The translations under genes were made by a program, and so were the position numbers. The notes below the pieces were generated by a model. It was not told the origin of the DNA. It saw only the letters and a list, made by a program, of their open reading frames with translations, and made no database searches. A stretch of DNA of 64,000 nt from Otis tarda. Lineage: Eukaryota > Chordata > Aves > Otidiformes > Otididae. Shown here one piece after another: positions 13,001 to 22,302 of this stretch. Location of the stretch: positions 4,666,001-4,730,000 of the forward strand of contig CM048554.1 in the NCBI GenBank assembly GCA_026413225.1, given 5' to 3'. Numbering within the stretch: position 1 is the first letter of the stretch; each line of letters opens with the position of its first letter.

Positions 13001-14185
13001 AATTCACACTCACGCAGAATCTGTCACTGTTCGTTGTGACCTTGATCAGGAGCATTTCATCTTATGCCTGTTATGCTTCCAGATAAGCAGAGCACCACCC
13101 ATTGACCCAGGCAGGTCATTATCCTCTTCCTCTTTATCAGGAATCCTTCAGCCAATTAATCACGCACTGCTCTGCAATCTTGAGGTTCAATTATGCCTGG
13201 ACAAGTGTTGCTCAGCTGTTCCTTCTGCTACAGATGTGACATATCCTGAGATTAGCTCCGATTCACAGAAGGTCACTGATTCAGTATCAGGTGCTAAGAA
13301 AAGCTGGGCTGTCTGGGAGGGAAGTGACACCATCTTAGAAGCATTTTATCACAAAGTAAGTGTAGATGTCTAAAAAATCCTGCTTGCCACCACCACATCA
13401 CAGCGAGTCCTCTTCACTCACTGTTGCCTCTCATCCTGAGACAATTTACCAGTTTTTTTTCTAGATGGAGATGTCAGCAGACTAATAAACTGTTAGTAGG
13501 GCACCGATGACAGACGGTAGCTAGTTCTCCTTTGGGATAGGAGATAGCTTAACTTTGGATTCCTGTGAGAAACTTAATTTTTTTCCTATTTTGTGAAAAG
13601 CCATTTTATGCACATCAGATAGTTTGTTTTTGTTTTCATTTTCCTGTTACTGCTTGGAATACTCCATCATGGACATGCTGTGTGTATGTTCTGCCTTAGG
13701 TTTTTGTTTGGTTCAGTTTTTTTTTTTTTCAGTGGCTGTGGCTTGACACACTTTCTTGTCTTTGGAGTCCCTAGGTCAGAGTATGGTGGGCATCCACTGA
13801 AACTGTGAGCAAGCTGTACCTGATCCTGGCAGTGCGATTCTGCATTTGTGAGGTTGTGCTTTTGTAACCATTTCCTTTTCAGTTGAACAGAAACACAGGC
13901 AAACATCTAGTAGAGATGCTTGCAGTACTATAAAATTATATTATGCTTTTAGAAAAAAAAGTCCTTCCATTTTCTATAAGCAGACCTTGTTAAAAAAAAA
14001 AAAAGAGTTTTGAATCTTTAAATATAGTTCTTACTGTTTTTATTTTAAACCCCCTCTTTTTGAACAAGATAAGCAGATGCTGAATGTGTAATTGTTTACT
14101 ATAGACATTTCTTTACTATACACTTTATCACTTTCAGACTTCAAATAAATTTTGTTAGAAACCCCTCCAGAATGAAAGCAGTATT
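10011..14185. other. Single-copy non-coding stretch
   Basis: No gene recognised. A near-perfect TA-alternating palindrome lies at 10161-10182. At 13020-13130 GTGACCTTGATCAGGAGCAT may be a weak MIR-like trace, too diverged to call. A short open segment with good splice signals lies at 12750-12790 (see findings). Poly-T and poly-A tracts of 10-14 bases lie near 11479-11490, 13719-13730 and 13992-14003. The rest shows nothing I can name. Confidence 0.45.
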
Positions 14186-14231
14186 TGCGTCGCAGCCGCG
14201 GATGGTGCCGCGTGGAGTCAGCCAGCAGATA

Positions 14232-14305
14232 GGATCTGGTTCTGCACCGTACCCCTGGCTGGGGGCTCTTTACACGCTGGTGTGAATACGGAGATATACA
14301 GCAAA
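14232..14305. repeat. Possible sauropsid palindromic repeat relic
   Basis: GGATCTGGTTCTGCACCGTA and the later TTTACACGCTGGTGTGAATA fit the pattern GATTCTG...TTTACACTGGTGTAAAT of an old sauropsid repeat family. The agreement is only partial and the middle is unrecognisable, so the call is tentative. Confidence 0.3.
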
Positions 14306-16530
14306 GTTAAATAGGATTTGGAGCTGTGTGTGAACAACTTAATTTAATTGGGGCTGAAGCAGCTGTAAGCAGACAGCAGGGCTGTATGTTAGCTCCCAGG
14401 GTTGAGCCTGCCAGTTTGAGAGCTGGAAAGCGTCTGTCTTAAAACACCCAGATACCCTGCACCTCATTTTCTGCAGACAGAGCCACTGCTGTTGCTTCTC
14501 ACATTGGCATCTAAATTTCCAGTCTTGACTAGAGCTGTTTGTGGGTTAGAAATTGTACAGAAGCATAAGCAAGACAGCCTTTTTTGATGTTACTATTCTA
14601 TGTTGTCTTTTACAGGTCTAGAAAATATTTAATTGGGCTTATTTCGAATGGGCTTTATTACTCAGATACTCACATACAAGTTCTTACTGGCCTCTAGGTT
14701 CAAGCTGTGGATGAATCCCACTGTGCTAAGACACTGCAAAATGACTCTTGCTTCAAAGAGTGCATTGCAATCTAAGTATACGGCTACGTGAGTCTGATTT
14801 GATATATTTGTTGCTGAAAAAGTTATGTTTGCATCTTGTTATAACACTTTATTTGCGTTTTCAAGATACAGAAAACGAGGCTGTGTAAAGATGCGAGTGC
14901 AGAAGGGGTATTTCACTTGAAACTTGTTATGTTTTATTTTATTTCTTTAAATTACTAGATAATATTGTGACTTGGCTGCTTTTTCAACAGCAAATACTGG
15001 AGATGTATTTATTTTTTAAGACACGGCTGTTTGAATTGCAATACTTCTATTATTTTGGCTGTCAGGAAGGTTGTTGGGAAGCAAGCCGAACTGAAATCTT
15101 AATGAAAATATATAGTTGCCTAATTGGGATGTTTTATCTTAAAAGCCACCTCATTAAAATATGTTCAAGAGGGAAACTGGACAGAGATGCTGTACTACAA
15201 CTTCCAGGTATCCTCTGTTGTGCTGTGCTGCGTGCGTTTGCTTTGTGTCGTGGGCTTTCGGTGCAGGACGTGTTCCCAGCAAAGGCTGCAAAACTCAAAC
15301 ACATCTCAAAAAAAAAACCAAATAGAGGTGGTCTCATCCTATAGATGAAAAAGAGAATTAGAACTGGAGGGAACCAAAGTTGTTTTGTCATTTTATAAAT
15401 AATCTTCCCATTTCCTATCATTTACCACTTCATCTCTCGTAGGGTTAGTGCTGGTCTCTGCTACTCTTTCTGCACTGATCAGCCACAGGAGTGGAAAAGA
15501 AGCTGGAAAGATGAAAAGAGCTATAAAGTCCTAAAAAAAGGCATAGGAATTTGCTAGGGGTGGAGGTAGGAGTGGGCTATGCAGTTTGGTTGGAGGACAG
15601 CTAGTTTGCCGTGTAGTCCCAAGAGGAACGACGCAGAGCTAAGAACAGAGCAGATGTAACAGCTGACTTCTTAGCATGAAGGTGAAGGACATGAAGTTTT
15701 TGTATCAAATCGAATGTTTTTGCTCTCACCGCTGTCCACTGGCAGGGAGGTGTTAGATCATTCGGTAAAGACAAGAGAGGCTGGCTGAGGAATTCCTGAG
15801 CAGTGCCTATCTGTTACAGTGATGGTCTGGTACGGCAGGAGTTGGTGGGTATTAATGCAAGAGCTCTCTTCTGGGCTTCTCTGTAGAAAGGGCACCTATC
15901 CATAAGCAGAAATTCTTGGAAACCTTGAATAATAAAAGGTTAAGCCAAGCTTTTATTGCTTTCCATTTTTCTACCAGTATATTCAACTTATTTGAAAGGG
16001 ACCTCTGATATCACTGAAAAGCAGAAGAAATTTTTGTCTGTGTATTCAGATCTGGATTAAAATTTGCCACATTCCTTCCAGCCTTGCAGTATTTATAAAC
16101 AATTCTTAAAAGTTAAAAATAAAAAAAGCTCTTTCTCAGCTTTGGCCACAAACCTTTCAACCTCTTTGTCTAGGAATTAAAATATTTGGCATATAATCTG
16201 AAGGGGATTATGCAGTGCTGTTTCCCTAGTGCTCTATCTCTGCTGCTCTGCTGGGGTCGTGACAAAATGAAGGAACGCTGAATGAAGTTTATTTCCTTTT
16301 TGGCCAGGTTGTATCAGCTCTGTCTAAAAGCATGTCCTTTTATTTTTATTTTATTACTATATGTTCTAAAAGGATCACTTCCTGCTTGGAAAAAGTTAAA
16401 TCTTTTTCTTGTTTTCAATTTATTTCACCGGTTTTAAAATACAACTTTACTTACAGTCCTGAGCATCGTGGTTCATAACTAAAACTAAATAATTTGCATT
16501 ACCGTGTCTCAAATCGAAAGCTAAACATCA
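14306..16530. other. Single-copy non-coding stretch
   Basis: No gene recognised. Overlapping plus-strand frames at 14967-15348 and a minus-strand frame at 15134-15421 show no domain and overlap one another, as chance frames do. AT-rich segments lie near 14930-14960 and 16320-16450. No repeats are recognised. Confidence 0.45.
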
Positions 16531-16534
16531 CCAA

Positions 16535-16640
16535 CCACTTTTTACAAGTAGGGATGTGGAGGCACAGAAGTATCAAGTAAGTTGTCCGGGATAATTCTGT
16601 AGCTCAGAAGTAAAACCCATGTTTCTCTGCTTGGTTCAAG
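16535..16640 (-). repeat. Ancient MIR-like SINE relic
   Basis: GGGATGTGGAGGCACAGAAG is followed by AGTAAGTTGTCCGGGATAAT and then by AGCTCAGAAGTAAAACCCAT. Read in order these correspond to the reverse complement of a MIR-type SINE: the GATGAGGAAACTGAGGCACAGAGA block, the AAGTGACTTGCCCAAGGTCA block and the GTGGCAGAGCTGGGATTCGA block. Divergence is high, but three blocks in the right order make chance unlikely. Confidence 0.5.
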
Positions 16641-17344
16641 AAGCATCCCATTTTTTTGGGGACACTTAAATTTTAGTTGGATTGTAAGATACATTATTAG
16701 TGATTGTGTGGATGAGTGGATTGCAATCTGGGTATTGGCCAGCGAAAATGTTTGTGTTCAGACTCCCGTTATTTAATGGGTGTGCGCAGATGTGATTTAG
16801 CATAGGGACCTTAATAAGTTAGGAAAAGACAGACAAAGATTGGGATATCTGGTAAGTAATCATAAACTGCAATAAAGTGAAAATGTTTCAGTCAAACATA
16901 AAAATAAAACCAAGAGCCTGACCTTGTCGTCAGGTATGGTGGTAAAGCGCTACGGTGAGATGAGATAGGGCCCTAAACACGGAGTGCTGTGGCCACTTAA
17001 AGTCACTACAAATGTGCCTGTCAGTTTAAGGAATATTGAATCCTGTAAGTGGTCCTGTAAATATTTTTTAATGCGTTTTTCTGCAAAATCTTCTTGTTCC
17101 TAGGTCCTGCTTCTCTTTCCTTTTTTCCCCTCAGAAATTATGGACTGTGGTGGTGGTGATCGAAGTTTACCTTTCCCAAGTTCCTTGGTTCCAGATGGAT
17201 GTGGTTAGGATTTCAGGAGATTTTAGATTAAGGTCCTGTAATATAAGCACTGCTGTATGCTTTTCTCCTTCTCTAATTTATTACCTTGCAGCATCTGAAT
17301 ACAGAGGAAATTAGAGATTCAGATTTGGACTTCTGAAAGAAATC

Positions 17345-17390
17345 AAAAAAAAAAAGAGAAAAAGAAAGAAGAAAAAGAAAAGGGGAAGGA
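17345..17390 (+). repeat. Pure purine tract
   Basis: Forty-six consecutive purines, mostly A with interspersed G, are followed by TCCCACC. It is a simple A/G-rich low-complexity tract. A similar 43-base tract lies about 1.1 kb further on. Confidence 0.9.
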
Positions 17391-18459
17391 TCCCACCAAA
17401 ATTGCTTTGTGATTCACTGTGGGGTCGCGACCCCGTCCCGCTGAGACTGCTGTTCCAAAGTAGTAACTCGGTAGCTGGAGTTTTTTAAAGTGGTTGTTGA
17501 TTGGCTTAGCTGTAAGAAAATCACATTTCCCTGAAACTCTTAGGGATACTTTAAATGGGTGGATTATCCAGCTGCCTGATTAGAAGTTTGGGTTATGTAA
17601 ACACTGAGTGTTTAGATTTAGGCTTTTCAGTTGAAGTCCAGGCAGCTGTTTGCACTTAACTCCATCAAGAAGCCCAGTTAATCAAAGAGCAGGAAGGATT
17701 TTTTACCTCCTTAAACCTGTGTCATTATTTCTGCTGTCCAGACTCTTTGGAGTTAGGCTGGTTGCAATGTAGAACAAGGTATTTTGGATGTTCTACTGAG
17801 GAAATGGGAAAAAATGGACGGGGTTTTGGTTAGCGAGACGTTGCGCCCTGTGGATTTTTTCCCCCTTCGCTGTGACGTAATCATTTCTCCAGTCAAAACT
17901 GCATCAAGCCTCTAATTGCAACCAGTTTGTGCCGTTAAAGCTGTGGATCATAGCGATGATCTGTACTGTTACCCAATGTTGTTTAATAGCTTCTCTGCCT
18001 ATTTGAGGGATCGCTTGCTTTTGTAACCTCAGCGGATGAATATTTTCTGAAATTAAGTCCTTTTCTGTTGGGCAGACCTCTGGCAGACATCTGCCTAGGA
18101 CCGAGGGCGTGAGACATCTTTTCATGCTTAGATCTTTATGTCCATGTTCTGTAGTTGACATGAGAGAAGAAAAGTAGATGACTTTTGATGGTCTTGGTCT
18201 TGGTGCTTCTTGAGTCTTACTTGGAGAGCTGCTCAGAAGGTCGAGGCGGATCTGCCTCAAAGCTCTGGCTTGCTCATGTTGCTCTCCTACACATAGCATT
18301 TCCAACCATCAGGACCTATGGACCATGTTTACGCAGGATTTATTTTAGGGAATTCTTGACAGTGTGAATAGATAGCACAGCAGAGTAGCTGGCTTAACAC
18401 TTCAGGATCCAAGGAAATGAAAGAGTCTTTGTGTAGCAAAGAAACAGTCTTTCTTCTCC

Positions 18460-18502
18460 AGAAGAAAAAAAAAAAAAAAGAAGGAAAGAAAAGAAAAAGA
18501 AA
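18460..18502 (+). repeat. Pure purine tract
   Basis: Forty-three consecutive purines including a run of 15 A. Immediately upstream is TTCTTCT, which forms a seven-base inverted repeat with the start of the tract (TTCTTCT-CC-AGAAGAA), so a small hairpin is possible. Confidence 0.9.
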
Positions 18503-20649
18503 CTTCTAAAAAATTGTTTTTACTTTTGTGTGTTCTGTTTTAAACCCTACCAATTTGGAAATTTTGGAAGAAAAAAACCCCCTACTTTTTGTGAAACACC
18601 TTCCCTCAGTTGTTACCTCTTTATGTTCCACTTCTGGTTGTAATTTTGCTTTTTGTTACAAGTCACCAATGTTAATTGTCGATTTCTATTTCTGATATTT
18701 TTCTTTGTTTTCTAAATCTAGAGATATCCAGAGGCAAACGGCAAATACTTTAGTGTGCATCTCTGATAGCTAAAAATAATTTATAGTTAAGCAAGATATG
18801 CTTCCTTGTGTGTATGCTTACAATTGTAGTGTGTGCTACCTAAACAATATATGCGACAGTACAAATTTGTAAAGAAGTAAACAAAGTTCAGCTTTGACAG
18901 GCAAAACATGTTAAAATATTTTCTTTTTCCTGAAACATCTTCTCCAAATCTTTGAAATTGCCAGCTATTCTATAGTTCTAACCATTGCAGCATCACCAGT
19001 GAACTCTCATGATGCTGTTAATACACAAGTGATACTGCTTGCATCGAACCAGCCTGAAACCGTCAAGGACCCGGATGTGATCTTTTTTGGCCAGAGAGGG
19101 AACGCTCAGAGAACACTGGTTTATTAGGGTGGGCGTTTCCCTATCAGTTTACTGGATAATAAATCCAAGGCCCCTAATTCCAGCCTGAATTACTAATCAG
19201 CGTCGTACTTTAATTACAGAAAACATTTCTGACAATATTATTGCTAAATATTAATTTGCTTTTAATCTATAAAACAAACCTTAAGTTATATTTTATGATG
19301 TACGTGGCTTTCCCTGTAATTAGATCTAATACTTATGATGTTGCTAACTAAGAAAATGTGTGTCAAATTATCCTGAGGAAACCCTAATCGACATGGGGGA
19401 TCATTCTGCCTTGTGCACGGTGTGGCGCCTGGGGGGAAATCTATTCCTGGAAGAATTAGAATAAAACCCCCACAAATAATAAGCATATGGAGATACAATA
19501 GTCAGCGAAGGACTCTGGTGAAAAGTTGGCATGTCTCTGCTGACGTTTCATAATGTCAGCTAATATTGAGATATTGACTGATACTTGCAGAGAATTTAAA
19601 TGGATCAGATGGTCCTGACGGGAAGGTCAGACAGCTGAATGATCTTTTTATGGTTTTTTTTTTCCTTTCATTCACACTGCACACTTTACATGTGCTGATC
19701 TCTAAGGTGGCAGTTGGCTGTCGGGTTGTGGGCTTCTGGACTGAAATGATTCTGAGTTTTTGTTGTTATTGTTTGTGTTGTTTCTTGTTGGAGAGCCAGG
19801 CGTCTGAGTGGAATATAATATTTCATGTTTTCACATGTATTTATACCTGTGCTTTTCTCCTTGCCTCTCTTGTTCCGCAAGCCTCACCTATGAAAAGGAG
19901 CCAGTGGTGCTTCAGATAACTCCTCCCAGTCAATCCTGTGCTATTTACCGTTATGAGATGGGGAGGGCTCTGGTGTACCTTCTGTAAAGAATCAGGTGGT
20001 ACCTGGGGCTTGTTTTCTTACAGCGTGCCACACTGGAGTAACGTTACAAGGTACTGCCTGGTCTCCTGGGAAACACTTCCACCTTCTACCTGTGATTAAC
20101 CTACCAGGCCACTTTATGTCACTATTGCTCCACGTTCAAATATGGCTGAAGCAGCATTTATTGAGCAGCAGGGAAGGAGCACCTCCCATTTTGTTACAGA
20201 CTTCAGAAGTTCAACCTCTGGAAACAGGACCTCAGAATTGGCCTCGGACGGCTCCTTTTGGTGGGAATGTTTCTCTCAGTTGTTTACCGGCCAGGTGACT
20301 CTGGTTTCCAAATGCCTGGTCACTGGGGTTCCCTGGGTAATTATTCCCTTCTAGATTGTGCGCCTTTGTGACTTCAGCTGGAAGCAGATGGGCTGAGGCA
20401 TGACCTTATCAACATTCACTCTTTTCCCTCCAACTTTCGGGACGGCTGGCTTAGCAGCCACCCAGTTGGGAATGGTAGGAAGCCAGTCCTCTCCTCTGCA
20501 GTAAGGCTGTGGCCAATAAGTAAATGCTATGCTAGCCAAGATAAGGATAATAAAATCTCATGCTTGAGGGCATAAGGCAATCATTGCAGAAGTCAAGCTG
20601 GAATTCCTCCCCAAACATGCTACAGCATCACACAGTTACCTCAGCCAAC

Positions 20650-20654
20650 AGTTC
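20650..20654. repeat. Left target-site duplication, AGTTC
   Basis: Five bases directly before the LTR start TGTCG, repeated exactly after the LTR end. The sixth base outward differs, so the duplication is five bases long. Confidence 0.85.
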
Positions 20655-21801
20655 TGTCGTAGTTCAGCCCCGATCGGGACCAGACTATGCAGTCTCTCTC
20701 TCACTCCCCCCACCCTCTGAGAGAACAGGGGGAGATGATATAAGAAAATGGCTCAAGGTTTGAGATAAGGACGGGGAGAAATCCTTAAAGTTACCGTCAC
20801 GGGCAAAACAAACTCAACTTGGGGAAAACTGTTCATTTATTTCTAAAACTAGCGGGAGAATGAGACAGGGAACAAGATAACCTCCCCCCACCTCTCCCTC
20901 TTCCCGACCTTAACATTATCTCTACCACCTTCCCCCCCCCCGAGCGGCACAGGAGGGAAGAGGGAATGGGGGTTGTGGTCAGTTCATCACGCGTTGTTTT
21001 ACGCCGCTGCTTCATGGTTGGGGGAAGAACTCCTCACATTCCTCCCCTGCTCCAGCGTGGGGTCCCTCCCATGGGCCACAATCCTTTGTGAAACTGCTCC
21101 GGCGTGGGTCATCTCTTCCATGGGGTGCAGTCTCTCCAGAACGGCTGTCCCAGCGGGCCCTCCACAGGCCACAGCCTCCTTCAGGCATCCGCCTGCTCCG
21201 GCGTGGGGTCCTCCACGGGCTGCAGGTGGATCTCTGCCCCTCCGTGGGCCTCCACGGGCTGCAGGGGGACAACCTGCTCCACCATGGTCATCACCACCGG
21301 CTGCAGGGGAATCTTGGCCAGGAGCTCCATTTACTGCTCCCCCTCCTTCTTTACTGACCTTGGTGTCTGCAGCTGTTCCTCTCAGAAGAAAAATTCTTCA
21401 CAACAGGCTGGCAGACGCCTCTCAGGATCTTTTTCCATCTCATTCACATCTCATCTCCTCTCCACTTCTTGCAGCCAGGCTGGGCCGAGTCGGGCCCAGT
21501 CGGCCGCCCGGCGGGAGGCCAGAGGGTGAGGCCTGCAAGGCCCATGAGGCCTGCGCCTCCCCCTCTCTGCCCCTGCTCAGCTTCTTCACATCTTCTCCCC
21601 TTTTTTTTCTGTTTTCCCCTTCTTAAATACGTTATCGCAGAGGCGTTATCACGGGACATTCTGCTACCAATTGGCTTGGCCTTGGCCAGCAGCCGGTCTG
21701 CTCTAGGCCTGGCCAAGTCCACTGGACAAAGGGGAAACTTGTAGCAGTTTCCCATAGAAGCTGCCACCTTAGGCCTCCCCTCACTAAACAAAACCAGAAC
21801 A
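20655..21801 (+). mobile_element. Solo LTR of an avian endogenous retrovirus
   Basis: The element begins TGTCGTAGTTCAGCC and ends AACCAGAACA, so it has the retroviral TG...CA ends. It is flanked by the same five bases, AGTTC, at 20650-20654 and 21802-21806. Inside are CT-rich DNA, a run of ten C (20932-20941), the segment CGAGCGGCACAGGAGGGAAG, and degenerate tandem units opening with CTGCTCC(A/G)GCGTGGG. A later ACCAATTGGCTTGGCCTTGG segment also fits an LTR type I know from neoavian genomes. The length, 1147 bp, suits a full LTR. No gag, pol or env sequence flanks it, so it is a solo LTR left by recombination between two LTRs. A 5-bp duplication fits class III (ERVL-like) elements, though some other ERVs also give 5 bp. 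By eye I saw no canonical AATAAA. The strand follows the CGAGCGGCACAGG segment as I remember it and is less certain. Frames of up to 217 codons inside it are artefacts of stop-poor GC-rich sequence. Confidence 0.88.
21048..21345 (+). repeat. Degenerate tandem units inside the LTR
   Basis: A motif like CTGCTCC(A/G)GCGTGGG recurs at about 21048, 21094, 21145 (as CTGTCCCAGCGGG), 21193, 21274 and 21334. Each copy is followed by a variable CC(A/C)CGGG(C/G)TGCAG-like part. Spacing is roughly 46-51 bases, with one longer interval of 81 bases. The arrangement is typical of this avian LTR type and probably lies in U3. It explains why several frames on both strands stay open here. Confidence 0.7.
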
Positions 21802-21806
21802 AGTTC
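21802..21806. repeat. Right target-site duplication, AGTTC
   Basis: Five bases directly after the LTR end GAACA, identical to those before the LTR. Removing the LTR and one copy restores the pre-insertion sequence GCCAACAGTTCTCGTAAG. Confidence 0.85.
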
Positions 21807-22224
21807 TCGTAAGTTTTGTCGTGTAGCTTCTCTTTACAAAGAAGGTCCCCTCAGACAGTCTCTCTTCCCCACTTCTGTGTGCCGAATCTTCCTTGTAGCT
21901 GTTCTAGTGCTTACTTGTAGAAAAAAGTAAAGTTGGAAAAGTTGGGGGGTAGGCGGGACCTCACCTCGATGCCAGTTGTGCTGTTGCTGCTTGCTGGTGT
22001 CTGTTTACCGTTGACAAATGTGCTGGGTTTTTTTTTTTCCTTCCCTTTGGAGACATGTCTACACTGAAGTGGTTTCTGCGAAACTCCCGCTGTTGTGATG
22101 CAGCTGCAAGGGTGGAAGTGTGAGTTTAAACCAGGCGTGGGTGTCTTCACCTCCATATGTTCTGGACTCTGCTTTATATCCAGGCTTGGTGGAAAAGAAA
22201 TGTGTGCCAGAGAGAAAGTCCAGA
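21807..22224. other. Non-coding stretch after the LTR
   Basis: No gene recognised. A minus-strand frame of 146 codons (21911-22351) covers most of it but has no domain and runs into a repeat relic. G-rich GTTGGGGGGTAGGCGGG lies near 21941. A run of nine T lies near 22030. Confidence 0.45.
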
Positions 22225-22302
22225 GGTTGAAATCATCAGCTGATACAAATGGGCATCGTTCCCTTGACCTCAGTGGAATGAACTGTGCCAGCTCGGGAGT
22301 CT
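22225..22302. repeat. Relic of ancient sauropsid palindromic repeat
   Basis: TCAGCTGATACAAATGGGCA, then TTCCCTTGACCTCAGTGGAA, then GTGCCAGCTCGGGAGTCT. The series follows the sauropsid pattern CAGCTGATGTAAATCGGCATAG, TCCATTGACTTCAATGGA, and CACCAGCTGAGGATCT. The right arm is shortened by a deletion of about 15 bases relative to the pattern I know. Confidence 0.5.

Larger units (their letters stand above)
16641..20654. other. Non-coding stretch with purine tracts
   Basis: No gene recognised; the 133-codon minus-strand frame at 17904-18305 resembles no family I know. Two all-purine tracts lie at 17345-17390 (46 bases) and 18460-18502 (43 bases). The first is followed by the perfect palindrome GGGGTCGCGACCCC at 17421-17434. 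AT-rich DNA fills 18700-19300. The stretch ends exactly where the solo LTR begins, in the target site AGTTC. Confidence 0.5.

Noticed and set aside
20973-21626. Longest open frame in the window (217 codons, plus strand)
   Set aside because: It lies entirely inside the solo LTR, is Pro/Ala/Ser-rich from tandem GC-rich units, and other frames are open over the same bases. It matches no retroviral protein.
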